From NCBI GenBank assembly GCA_949130485.1, contig OX422184.1, positions 14,234,405-14,298,404 of the forward strand: 64,000 nucleotides of DNA, written 5' to 3'. The stretch comes from Agelas oroides (Eukaryota > Porifera > Demospongiae > Agelasida > Agelasidae). Shown here piece after piece: positions 1-11,600 of the stretch (positions are counted from its first letter, which is position 1; every line of letters begins with the position of its first letter). The position numbers and the translations under genes are program-made. The notes beneath the pieces were generated by a model, which was given only the letters and a program-made list of their open reading frames with translations, was not told the DNA's origin and did no database searches.

Positions 1-897
1 CTCCTTCATGACTGCCAGTATCTGTTTCCTGTGTGGCCAGAGCAGAGGAGTGCCTATAAAATTTTATGTTGGTGCTTGTTCACCCTTCTTTAGATCTGCC
101 CTGATAATGACTGAAGCATTCAGTCAAAATGTCCACAGAATGTTTCCAGATATCAAGGTAATAACGTATAGAGGACGTTTGTAATTAATTTATGCTAGCT
201 GAAAAATGTGTGCACAGCAAGTTTGGGATTAAACTATTGTCCAACAAACTGGTCAATCCACCAAACTGTGACAGTCAGTGTAGTAAAATCCACTCACAAA
301 CAAGTCATTAGCTGCTTGAGGATCTGCAGCCAGAAAGTCTGAAAATTCAGGTTTACAAGGATTATGTTGACTCCTGGCACATCAATGGGTTTACAAATGT
401 TTTGGAGTTGTGAATCTTGCAGATTGCAGCTGCCAACCATTAGCACCCAGTCCATCGATGTGGAAGCCATCACTAAGTCATCTAAGTCAGCCATCTAAGT
501 CCAACCATGTCAGTACCACACTATCCCATTGTTATAGACAGCAAAAAATACTTTCCCTCTTACTGCCACAGATGTTGCAATATTATTGTCTTGGACTATA
601 TACTGTGTCACTGTAGTTGGCTAAATTTTGTTTGCACTGTTTCAATCACATTCTGGCAATATTCACCTTACCAGAGTGATAGAAGTGTTACGCTTAAATT
701 TTATCCAACCTCTAAATTAACTCAAGATCTAATATTCACTGAATAACATCACTGCCAAAAGCAAACCTTGAGAAAATTGGCATTGTATATTGTTGCTTAT
801 TGAAACCAAGGTTGCCCAACATCTGAACATGTACACATGGTATAAAACCACAGAGCCTGGTAGCCTTTAGAAAGGACTGTAAAATCATAATTATACT
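1..897. other. Intergenic, no gene recognised
   Basis: Only short chance open frames are present. Positions about 93-135 resemble one arm of the foldback family seen complete at 43479-43657 (a CCCTGATGA-type start, then GCATTCAGTC). I see no RNA gene or convincing exon. Confidence 0.5.
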
Positions 898-1077
898 GTA
901 GTCTCGCAAAAGAGCACCCACTCATGAAAAAGTGCCCACCCCCTACTTTAGGCCCAATTTCCTGTATAGGGTACATGGCACACTTAGCTACGTGGTTAAA
1001 TGCTCGAAAGAGCGCCCACCCCCCTCTTTGGCCAGACTTTAAGGTCCTCCGCCCATGGGCGCTCTTTCACGAGACTA
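898..1077. mobile_element. TA-flanked MITE with GTCTCG terminal inverted repeats
   Basis: The ends are inverted copies: the left begins GTCTCGCAAAAGAGCACCCA and the right ends GCGCTCTTTCACGAGAC. Both sides carry a TA dinucleotide, as expected for Tc1/mariner-type insertion. A second, interrupted copy lies at 57148-57845, and a miniature GTCTCGCGAG palindrome lies near 13610-13660. The element is non-coding; the superfamily is inferred only from the TA flanks. Confidence 0.65.
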
Positions 1078-2779
1078 TGGTATATACTTCTAGGATAGGT
1101 GAAAGTTATGAAGTGCCTGTAGGTTGGTAACCTTGTCCTAGACTACTGCATGTTGTTCCTGACTCAACATTTATATGACAATTACCGCTTGTCCCCATGT
1201 TTTCAGGAAGCATGAAGTGATACAAGTCAAGCATGAAGGTGATGCCAATACTGTTTATTTACACGAGTTTGTTCAACTCTTTCATTACCACACACAAGTT
1301 AGTAGCAGCTAATAACCATGTGCCGCATAAATGAACCCCAGAAACCAGTGGCACATTTACCCATGTTATATGCCATTCAGCTCTGTGCTCCTGGCACTGC
1401 TGATACTCAACAGTGTGCTAACAACCATAGTCCCCAAAAAGAGTAGTGTATCGATCCTTCTCCTGGCCTGCATGAATTTTTCCTTCGGTATGGTGGGGTT
1501 GCTTTCCTACTGTTGCTGAGTGTCAACATTGAGATAAACCATCTCAGATCTCATTAGTGAGTTACACAACATGATCTTCCCTCTCACCAATTAACATGCA
1601 TGTGTCACGTTCCCAGGCCAACAGCTGAGTGTTACCGTTCACATTAATTCAGCTGCTACTTCTATCATTGATAATATCAAAATGCAGTCTAAACACAAGG
1701 ACATCGGCAGAGGCTACATAACACCATTGCTAGAGGCATTAGGTGTGACCTACAGGAAATTGATGAGGCCTGCCATTCAAATGCTTGAGATTGGAACACT
1801 GTCACACTTGAAGTTGCTAGCTACATTGGCTGGGAATTCAACAATGCATGGTCACAGGTGATGAGTCTTGTGGTTCGCATGACAAGAATCTACAATTACT
1901 GTTTGGCATAGCACTTACCTTTAGTCTAAGTATCAGCCCTGACAGCAAATTTGTGTGTAGTACTCCATGTATGTGCTTTGTATTTGCCCACAGCTGGCTA
2001 ATAAGTCAGTCAGTTATTGTAACATTTGTCTTTGCAATCTAGTAATTGGAGTACTGCAACAACTGCAGTTGCTACATGGGATGGTAAGTGTAAAGAGGCC
2101 ACAGATAGTCTAGTTGATTCTTGTGGCTCACATAACAAGGAACTTTGAGTTGTTTTGTTGTGCTCATCAGTTAGCGAGAACTGAAAGGTGATAGCTACCT
2201 ACATACTTTGTGTAGTGTTGTGTTCTTACTGATTAATTTGTATGTCTTGAGGTAGACAGCAGCATATCACTATTGCAACCATGATTAGATTGCTTCAGAG
2301 GAACACTTTACAAAGGCACCTTAACAACAGTATCATTCAGCACTTGTATATTAATTGACTCACTGTTGTTCTATACCCATCTTGGACATACTCACAAATG
2401 AATCATTAGCTACATAATTTAAACAGAGCTTGGGAATGGAGGAATCTTTTGTTGTGCAACTGTAAATGTGAGAGTACAAAAGTTCAACAGATCATTAACC
2501 ACAGGCTGAAAAGAATGTTACGGATATGTATTGCATCTGTGAAGGTCCAAGAAGCTGGGGAACAGCTATAGGCATGCATTGCCTATTTTAGTTCTCGCTT
2601 TTCCAAAGCCTTTCTTTGAAGGAAAGTAAGAGTAGCTTTATTTCCTACACACCGTATAGCTGGGATCACTTTACACATAAACCAAATTCAAACTCCCTAG
2701 CACTTGCAATTGGGTCCTCATTTCACACATACAATGGGTAAATTATAAAAATAACCATTACACTGTGAATTGTTCACGT
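1078..2779. other. Intergenic, no gene recognised
   Basis: Short open frames only (the longest about 64 codons). A 59-codon frame from about 1682 on the plus strand has no recognisable motif. No tandem repeat or terminal inverted repeat was noticed. This is the region downstream of the minus-strand MBL gene. Confidence 0.45.
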
Positions 2780-2784
2780 TTATT
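2779..2784 (-). promoter_or_regulatory. Possible poly(A) signal AATAAA overlapping the MBL stop codon
   Basis: On the minus strand the last sense codons and stop read ATC AAA TAA AC, so AATAAA spans the stop. If used, the transcript would have almost no 3' UTR. No other AATAAA was noticed close downstream. Not experimentally supported. Confidence 0.35.
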
Positions 2785-4369
2785 TGATCCATGCATTGTT
2801 CAGTTGTAGATGTTCTTCCTTATCATTAAGATTTACTCTTGTAGTAAGCAATTTATTTGGCATACAGTCTGTCTGTATGTGACCATTTGAGCTGCTCGTA
2901 ATTATGCATAACAAGTTTGCAGTTGGAGCTGTAGTGAACATGGAGTGGCAAAAGCTATCTAGTGGTGTCGGATCAGTAGAGGGATTTCCACAGTGCAGAG
3001 GATGTGGCACAGCAGAAGTGATGGAGTTTAGACTGAGAAGTCGGTTGATTGTAACACATCTGGGATGTCGATATCTACCAAAGTTGTATGTACTACTTGC
3101 AAATGCTTGTGAGGGCCTGATTGGTGTAAGCCAGTCGGGCTGATTTGCTAATGTACTTGCACCATGATGAGCCATTTTGTATACAGTTGACTGTAGTCTT
3201 GAACCCAATGATTCTGCAATTGCTGTTGCAGCAGCACCTTCCATGTCACCTGGTAAAAGCACACTCCACTGATCTACAGTAGCTACCTTCATCACAATAC
3301 TTTTCTGATTATCACTGGAACCAACATTGGCAGCTAAGATCTCAAACTTAATATTAGTATTTGCGCAAAAATTTAATCCATCTGTCACCGAACAGTTACC
3401 GATACATTTTTGTCCATTGTTCACATCCTGCACCTTTCCATTTGGGTAAAATCCAAAGTTATTAAACCAGTTCCATATGTCTGCATTGTTACTGTAGTCC
3501 TCAAAATTTCCGCCGATTATGATATGCTGAATACTGTCACTATTCCAATCTATGAATGGGAGGTAGTTGAAATGATCCCTGTCGCTGTGCGTAATAATTA
3601 CGGCTACAACATTGTTTATGGAGTCAGAGAGAAACGTCTGTACCTGCTGATAACTCCAACCTGCGACACTAGTTGATCCACAGTCTACAACGACGATGTT
3701 CCCATTTGGACACTGGATGATAGTACAGTCCCCTTGGCCCACTGGCATAGCATATATGTTCAAAAACGTGGTAGGAGCAGGTATCACGAGTAAATCTTCC
3801 GTTGAGGTGATCGTTGAAACATCGACGCACTCCATTACCTTCATTGTACCGGTAGCTGCGTCGGGACGGTCACAGCACGTGTAGCTCTCTTTACAGCATA
3901 TTGATGTTTCGACGTCGTTCTCGTTTCTACAGCAAATGGGTTTGTCATCGGGGCAGCAAAACCCCTCGCAACATACCCCTACTCGACAAACAGCGCAATA
4001 GTTTGGGTTACAGTAGCATGCTTGATTCCTAACATCTGTAGCAATGCTCTCGTTGCTGACGATCATAACAGGAACTGCACTGGAGGAACTGACGGTCACA
4101 GCTGCAGAATCTTGCTCTCTAGAAGATATCGCTGCTGAAGCAAACATGATCATCACTGCGCGTAAATAATACGATATACCTGTACTCATGATGGCACAGA
4201 AGTCAATTCCCCAGAAAAAAGACGCATCGACTGGATGTTTATTACCGGTATATAGCTGCCTAGCCAAAGGCTGTCCTTCACGCAATGCACGGTAACGCCC
4301 TAAATTTAATTGATTTCCTGCGCAGCTCACGGTCATTGTGGTAACATGCCGGCCAATCTTTACAGACAT
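2780..4369 (-). CDS. Secreted MBL-fold hydrolase, ComEC/Rec2-like, with granulin-like Cys-rich region
   Basis: Single open frame of 529 codons without introns. The first Met has a poor start context. Met61 (codon at 4187-4189) has A at -3 and opens a hydrophobic stretch like a signal peptide (about residues 61-83), so the mature product is probably the 469-residue form and secreted. Residues about 118-167 are Cys-rich with repeated CC pairs (GVCC, GFCC, PICC, SICC, YTCC), like half-granulin modules. From about residue 200 comes a metallo-beta-lactamase fold: VVDCGS (227-232), HSDRDH (261-266, the HxDxDH metal motif), LLPGDME (371-377), MAHHGA (399-404) and a late YRHPR His (433-437). These match the ligands of the ComEC/Rec2-type MBL domain, so an active metal hydrolase is likely. 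The substrate is unknown; phosphodiester or nucleic acid cleavage is inferred from the family only. The lack of introns and the bacterial-type domain fit ancient transfer or retrocopying. Confidence 0.82.
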   Translation of the reverse strand: MSVKIGRHVTTMTVSCAGNQLNLGRYRALREGQPLARQLYTGNKHPVDASFFWGIDFCAIMSTGISYYLRAVMIMFASAAISSREQDSAAVTVSSSSAVPVMIVSNESIATDVRNQACYCNPNYCAVCRVGVCCEGFCCPDDKPICCRNENDVETSICCKESYTCCDRPDAATGTMKVMECVDVSTITSTEDLLVIPAPTTFLNIYAMPVGQGDCTIIQCPNGNIVVVDCGSTSVAGWSYQQVQTFLSDSINNVVAVIITHSDRDHFNYLPFIDWNSDSIQHIIIGGNFEDYSNNADIWNWFNNFGFYPNGKVQDVNNGQKCIGNCSVTDGLNFCANTNIKFEILAANVGSSDNQKSIVMKVATVDQWSVLLPGDMEGAAATAIAESLGSRLQSTVYKMAHHGASTLANQPDWLTPIRPSQAFASSTYNFGRYRHPRCVTINRLLSLNSITSAVPHPLHCGNPSTDPTPLDSFCHSMFTTAPTANLLCIITSSSNGHIQTDCMPNKLLTTRVNLNDKEEHLQLNNAWIK

Positions 4370-5468
4370 GTAACTCGAGTTGTAAACCTTTTACTTATTA
4401 TACAAGGCTGATACTTAAAGGACCTAAGAGGGCATCTAGAACTGATATTTCTCAAAATAACACGATGATAGTTGTGCATGATGCTAAAGGGTGTTGGGGT
4501 CACAAGATAAGATAGCTGATGAATTGACGTTATGTCCTCGGTTTGTTTGTCGGGAATGTTTGCATGTACATGCTTCACTGTAATGACACACACTAACAGC
4601 ACAAAGAAAGTGGACTAGAAAAGCCTGGTTGCAAGGCTATAGTTTTGAACCTTCAATATTTTATTGATGCAGCATATAGATGGTTTCCAAATGTCAATTA
4701 AGCGTCCTACTTCCGGAGGGCAAACGCGCGATCAAGAGGCAGCTGTACACCTTTCACCTTGAGAGAAGCAGCTTCTTTTATCTTTCAGTACTAATAGTAA
4801 GAACTTGATGTAGCGCTTACTAGCCTGTCTTTTGCGCACAGCTGCACTAAACACAGACCCTGACTTTTGCCCTCTGGAAGTGAGACCACGCCCCATGAAA
4901 ACCATCTATAGACATAGCTATATAATTATATATGGAGGCCAGAGCATTTGGATGTCAATCACTCCTGCCATGTCTATAGCACTAGTAGTGGAATTAGGGG
5001 GCATCTACTTTTGCTACTGTTGCTATGTGCCACAGTGGGTGCATGATGCCGTATCCACACTCTGCGTCAATAATAATACTAAGCTCCACCACAGCACATT
5101 CTATGCAACAATAACTTACATAGGTGTACCAAGAAGGTGCGGAAGATGTACCTCAAGTGGTGCCTAGCCTTGTTAAGAGCAAACTGAATGTGCTTTGCCC
5201 AGGTCATGTCATCAGAAATCCAGATGCCAAGACACTTATGTTTAGTGGGAAGTGATCATGAGCTTGGACTTGAGGGTATAGCTATAATATATACAGTCCA
5301 AATTGAAATAAGATAACATCCTTCTGGAATTCGAAAAAATCCGCTTCAGTAGAGATCTGCTTGTAATCAGTGGCTATTACACATTGCATGGTGATGTTGT
5401 TTTTGTACTTTTTACATGCATGCACAAAGGGTAAAGTGATCGGTCGTGTACATCTGTCGTCATTGTCC
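4370..5468. other. Upstream region of the MBL gene, no gene recognised
   Basis: Holds the presumed 5' flank of the minus-strand MBL gene and short chance frames. The plus-strand 111-codon frame at 4832-5167 shows no domain or codon pattern that I trust. Confidence 0.4.
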
Positions 5469-5500
<32 letters not shown>

Positions 5501-5510
5501 GCTGTCTGTC
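5469..5510. repeat. (GTCT)n microsatellite
   Basis: About nine tandem GTCT units with one slip near the right end. The open frames on both strands across it are repeat artefacts. Confidence 0.95.
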
Positions 5511-5897
5511 GGCACAAAAAACCCGCCAGTTCTCCAGATCAAGGCCGTTCTATTAGTGCTAAATACCTTCAAACTGTGTGAAATGTTGAAAAACTGTCTT
5601 GTCTGTGCTTCTTTTTGCTAGATACACTCTACAAATGCTTAAAATCCAGTGTTTTGAGTTGGCATCACAGGCACGCCTATTGACCACACCCAGATACCTG
5701 GCCACTTGTACAACGTGAGACGATGGTTTCAGTGTTCCTAGGGTTTGCTATACAGCTGAGATGATGGTTTGTTCCTGTTGAAATTCAGTGCTTTAAGTCT
5801 GGTTAGTGCATAAGATAACAATTTGCTGTAAACTATATAGCTATGTGAAAAAAAAGATAAACTTGTATTCTGTAAACCACCACAATAGCCTTTGACA

Positions 5898-7636
5898 GCA
5901 GTGGCGTAGCCAAGCTGGGGCACACTGGGGCACGTGCCCCAGAGGTCTCACCGTCAGTATGTGATGTGGTGGGAAACACAAATTTTGAATTTGATGTGTA
6001 GAGTAAGTTAGCAATCATCGGACGACAGGTATATTCGGACACTCAAACGCGGAGGGAAAACTGCGTAAACATTCGGCGATACCACAAGACTGTAGCTGAG
6101 GTACGTGGTACCTGGTGTACCAAAAATGACGCCCGCGCATTGTTTCCTGTTGGCGCTAGAAGCGGTAAAATGGCCGTCCGAAAAACATCAATATTCGGAA
6201 AAGTGTATGTATTTTCAGACACTGTTGTTTGTGCCTTCTCTGAAGCTGCTTTTGGAGAGATTTTAGCATCGATACGATGCCCCAAGACCTCCCCAATTCG
6301 CAATATATTTTGGTAGCGGTAGCTGCTTTGAACACTCAGGGGCGCAGCTGAACATGGACCAGTCCGATTCGATCGATATCGGACGGTGAAATTTGTCATT
6401 TCTTGCTGTGTTGTCTCCAAACAAGTTGAAGTCCCCACCATATTAGCATCAGTAGAATCTACAGGCTCTTGGCTACATGCTGATACTTGTCCGGAGTTTG
6501 TGCGTTGAGTAGTTCTCGAGATATTGCACGATATCGTTTGAACTCACCTATTTATGCTGCACATAAATCAACCAGCGTAGTTTATGGAAAGAAACATGAA
6601 ATATATTTATATCTCGAGAACTACTCAACGCACAAACTCCGGACAAGTACCAGCATGTAGCCAAGAGCCTGTAGATTCTACTGATGTTAATATGGTGGAG
6701 ACTTCAACTTGTTTGGAGACAACACAGCAAGAAATGACAAATTTCACCGTCCGATATCGATCGAATCGGACTGGTCCATGTTCAGCTGCGCCCCTGAGTG
6801 TTCAAAGCAGCTACCGCTACCAAAATATATTGCGAATTGGGGAGGTCTTGGGGCATCGTATCGATGCTAAAATCTCTCCAAAAGCAGCTTCAGAGAAGGC
6901 ACAAACAACAGTGTCTGAAAATACATACACTTTTCCGAATATTGATGTTTTTCGGACGGCCATTTTACCGCTTCTAGCGCCAACAGGAAACAATGCGCGG
7001 GCGTCATTTTTGGTACACCAGGTACCAAGTACCTCAGCTACAGTCTTGTGGTATCGCCGAATGTTTACGCAGTTTTCCCTCCGCGTTTGAGTGTCCGAAT
7101 ATACCTGTCGTCCGATGATTGCTAACTTACTCTATATCTGTATATTAGTCAGCAAGCAATGGGTCAACTCATCAGTTCAAAAATTGCTATAATTTTCCTA
7201 AGTGTATTCTTGAAAGAATTAACACAAACAAAATCTCGCACACTTTTAGACAAGTCCAATGCGTACCATTTTTGATGTGATGATTTTGACGACTGAAATA
7301 AATCATGCACACTTAGATCAGCCAAGCTCAGACCTTATAAAGCTAAAATTAAGTTCACCTACCAGAATCCTCTCATTCAGGTAAAGAAAATGTGTAATCC
7401 TGTATGACACTCAGCTTTTGCTTATGGCTCAGACATTACCTAAGTACATATGTTGGGTCAACATGTGGTAAAACACACACTACAACATGCTATCTATAAC
7501 ACTCACTACAATAATTTGACCGAGACAATAGGTTATAGAGCTATAGAAGGCGATAGAAGGTAAGTTAAACTTTCACCAGAATATAAAGAAAGGTGCCAGC
7601 CCCCAGAGCCCCTGCATGTGGTTTGTACGCCACTGC
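5898..7636. mobile_element. Composite element with hAT-like CAGTGGCGTA ends enclosing a long inverted repeat
   Basis: The left end reads CAGTGGCGTAGCCAAG and the right end TACGCCACTG, an inverted terminal pair of the same type as the hAT MITEs at 15060 and 20810. No matching 8-bp target duplication is visible, so the outer boundary is uncertain. The centre holds a 526-bp inverted repeat (separate entry). The right part (7135-7620) has no coding frame. Confidence 0.5.
5999..7134. repeat. Long near-perfect inverted repeat, 526-bp arms and 84-bp spacer
   Basis: The left arm 5999-6524 is the reverse complement of 6609-7134. By eye only about four mismatches are seen in 526 bp. Because the arms are the same sequence, the same protein-like open frame appears on the minus strand (6043-6441) and the plus strand (6584-7090). 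That frame has no recognised domain and need not be coding. A transcript through both arms would fold into a very long hairpin. Confidence 0.93.
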
Positions 7637-8685
7637 TATAGATTCATCTATAGTATGGTACTCAGGTTTGATGCATATCGTGTGCTATGTGAATAAATGA
7701 CTAATAGGCTGGTGAGTTCTTTGTGTCTCAGTCAATAATCAACAACATATAATATTATACAAGAGTTAAAAAACATTAAAAATGGAAAAGGATATAGGGA
7801 TGGCATGCCAAAAAGTATAGAAACAAGATAGGGATGATATAAAGGTGAAGGCAAATATACAAAGCCCCATCTACCCCTACATCTTTGTTACACTCAGAAA
7901 CTGTAGCACAAAAAAGATGGGGCTTTGTATATCTAGTACAAAAGTTCCTATTGTTACTGTGTCTCCTTTTTCACGTACTAGCCTCTGGAACCAGCACTGC
8001 TGTGTGCAGTTGTTCATTATATACTTACCACAGTAAAGTGTACACTAATGATTAACAGAACAGTATGGAATTTACAGCACTCATGAATGGCATAACTGCT
8101 GTTGACATTGTCTTGTGCATGCAATTAACAGCCATTCGCTGATGCTATGCCAACTGTACTGAACTGTTATTTGTACTACTTACTTAAATCTGTGGGTGCA
8201 AGCCAAGGTATGGGAGCAACTTTAGGGATGCTTTGAACCAAGCATTGAGCTACGATTATTACACTACAATTGTGAACACTTCTGAGTACATGTTGCAAAC
8301 TACAAAACATGTATTTCTGTGCAAGCTGTTTTTTTAATAAGCAGGTCCTCTCCACGATGCTGAAAGGACTGCCAGCTTAGCATAGCATAGCAATTAAACA
8401 ACTTTGTTGATCGCTTATGTTTCACAACACTACCACCTAATCACACAGTTCAGAACGCTCATCAACTGTACATAGTTGCACATAGTAGTGATATTAATTA
8501 ATTGCAAAACATCTCATATTTTAACAACTTCAATCACAACATGCATGCTTGTTCAAGTGCAGCTTAATCCTATACAATAAACAGTATAATAATTACAACT
8601 CGAGTGTTTTAAACATGTTTGATTTCTCAACCTATAGCAACTGCTGCTCACTATATATATATAAATTAATGCAAAGAGCAAATAA
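7637..8685. other. Intergenic 3' of gene A, with one short hairpin
   Basis: No gene recognised. It contains the 18-bp-arm hairpin at 7855-7932 and presumably the 3' UTR of gene A, whose stop is at 8686-8688. I could not choose a poly(A) signal with confidence. Confidence 0.45.
7855..7932. repeat. Inverted repeat, 18-bp perfect arms, 42-nt loop
   Basis: Arm 7855-7872 (ATATACAAAGCCCCATCT) is the exact reverse complement of 7915-7932. It could be the remnant of a small foldback element or a structured RNA; nothing distinguishes these. Confidence 0.7.
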
Positions 8686-11600
8686 TTATAACTTAAATAA
8701 AGAGCAAATTTTTTGCTTAAGATTTCTTAGGTCAGCAATATGTATCACATACACCAGGTTAATTGCTGGATATATTCCAACAAGAATGAAGCCTATAGTT
8801 TGCAGTGTTGGATTTGTTAAGCTCTCAAATCCACTTCGGTTACACTTGTTTCCAATACCCCCTCTCTCACAGAGGAAGTAAGCATCAAGTTCACTGGAGA
8901 ATTCTTGAAGCTTGTGAGAAGTAACATTGAAAGCTGTCAGAGCACTTGTGCCAACAATGGTATAGTAGCAAAACACAATCAAGATCCGCACTTCGGCTCC
9001 TTTAGATCTCCGTAACTTGAATCCATACACCTACAAAAAATAGAAAAGCAGACAGAAAAGTGGTCAATGTAGAACTGTAAGAAACATACAAGATAACTTT
9101 ACTGTTTATTCATGCTCATAAACATTTTTATAATTGTTGTATGTAATAAGCTATAGCTAGTTAAAACACTTTATCTTAATACTTAGGCTGCTCAGTAGGA
9201 AATTTGCCTTGAATCTTGCTGACAGACTTTTTGATTATTACATCTGAACTGTAGCTACACAAAAACTTCACCTTGATAATTTTCCAAAACACGACTATTA
9301 GAAGAGAAATGCCTGTTGCAACTAGAACGCTCTCAGCAATGGTAAGTGAATACACAGTAGCTCCCCTGTCTCTCCCAAGACAGATGATGGGAGGAAATCG
9401 TGTGTCTCTGAGAGCAAATCCTCCGGTTCCAAAAGTAACTGCAACTGGCACACAAGGCACAATGAGACCTAGTAGTACCATCGTGATGTGGATGTACTTG
9501 ATCTTCCCTGAGGCATGAAGCTGCTGCATGTGGATTGGAAACACAACGCCCAAGAACACCACCACCACATGGAAAACAGCCCATAGTGCTAGTTGTAGCA
9601 CTGTGTAGTACGAGACAGTACCTGTAATATTAAAATCAGTCAGATATATACAACCATTTACTTCATTCAAGATTGCCATTTACTTACTCATCTGCATGCA
9701 TTTAAAAATTTAATTAATGAACAGTTCTTGAGCAAAGGAGAGATGTGGAATCCAATGTGTGAGTTGTGACCACCAGCTCCTTGTGAAAATGTCATCAAAC
9801 ACAGATTACTGATCGGAATCTTAATCATTGTATTCACAGATTTCTCCATATTGAGTAACATGACTGAAGGCCTTAGAACAAGATTTGTCTAGCCAAAAAC
9901 ACAAGGATTCAATTAGCTACAAGAAATTTGAAAATAAAACCTGGAAATGTTATGTACATATCCTGTAGCAGGTACATGGAACTGTCTGGTATGTCCGCTA
10001 CATGACCTGTACTAGCTATACCTGGAATAACACAGGAAGTTTAGTAGCCCTTGATCCACACATTGAAACAGATATAGCTATACAAATGTCACGTATGAAA
10101 CCTAATATTTATTGAGTTAGTGGTTCTAAGCTGATAGCCAAATGAAAACAGTACATCATTCAAGGGCTTAGTTTGACAACACCAGTCTTACTGATACATG
10201 TATATACAAGTAAAGTCCTACCTATTAGGTTGCAAAATGGAGTTGGTTTCTCTAAGCTCTCTCTCACGTCATCAGAGCTGCAAAAAAGGACTTCTTTGGC
10301 AGCGTATCCGATCAGAATGAGAATTGCGTAGACAGTGACGGTAATGGTTTGGTAGATAATGAACACTGATGGAAACTTGAACCTGCATGAAGGAGATAAG
10401 GATTCCAGTTGAGTTGTGCTTCAAATTAAATCTTCATGCCGCACGTTGCTGTTCATAATAATTATGTTAGTAAAATTGATGTGTTTTGGCTTGAACCAAA
10501 TTATAAGTTTGCATGGGAATGAGATTTAGCGCAATGACAAGGATGTATGGCAGTAAACAAACCAAGTGCAATTGAGGGCATAGTCTGAGGTTAACTAAGC
10601 CATAAAATCCAGGTCACCTGTGCTGTGTAATAGAAAATGCATGGTACTACCTGACTTTACCACCTGACTTTGAGGGCAGAACCCGACAGCAAGGGTTGAT
10701 AATTGTAAACCATAATTCCAAGCTACCATGCATTATGTTAGCCTCATTCCCAGACACTCAAAAAATTGGAGGGAGGCTAACATCATGTGTTGTGTTCCCT
10801 GTCCATGTTGTTAGTAGTATACACACAAAGTAGTTTACACTGTATAAGCAAGGTAGTTTACAGTAAACATCATTTTACAACTTTGAATATGAAACAGAAT
10901 TTACAACTTCCTGTACTACAGATGTAGATAAACTTAGAACAATGGTGAAGTGGAGAATACATATCCCAGGGTGAAGGTGTATCTGCCCTATGCACATATA
11001 TACAAGATGATGGTTGTTCTCCATGCATGACGTTTAGCTTTATCTTACACTGGATTAGTCTATCAAGCTAGACCATCTCTCACCCTCCTGAAAAGTGAGA
11101 GGGTGAGAGAGGGTCTGGCTTGATAGACTAACACTGGATGTGTCTGGAACAACCATTGTTACACGTACACCAGACAGATTTCACTTTTCACTCTGTGTAT
11201 CCATCTGATTGGTCTCTGTTCTTACTATCCTTCACTACTACAGCATTTGCTATGTAGTGTACATCTGATTGGTCCCCTGTTCTTACTATCCTTCACTACT
11301 ACAGCATTTGCTATGTAGTGTACATCTGATTGGTCCCCTGTTCTTACTATCCTTCACTACTACAGCATTTGCTATGTAGTGTACATCTGATTGGTCCCCT
11401 GTTCTTACTATCCTTCACTACTACAGCATTTGCTATGTAGTGTACATCTGATTGGTCCCCTGTTCTTACTATCCTTCAATACTAGAGCATTTGCTATGTA
11501 GTGTACATCTGATTGGTCCCCTGTTCTTACTATCCTTCAGTACTACAGCATTTGCTATGTAGTGTACATCTGATTGGTCCCCTGTTCTTACTATCCTTCA

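Noticed and set aside
6043-7090. Two matching protein-coding genes on opposite strands
   Set aside because: They are the two arms of one inverted repeat; no domain or splice structure supports coding.
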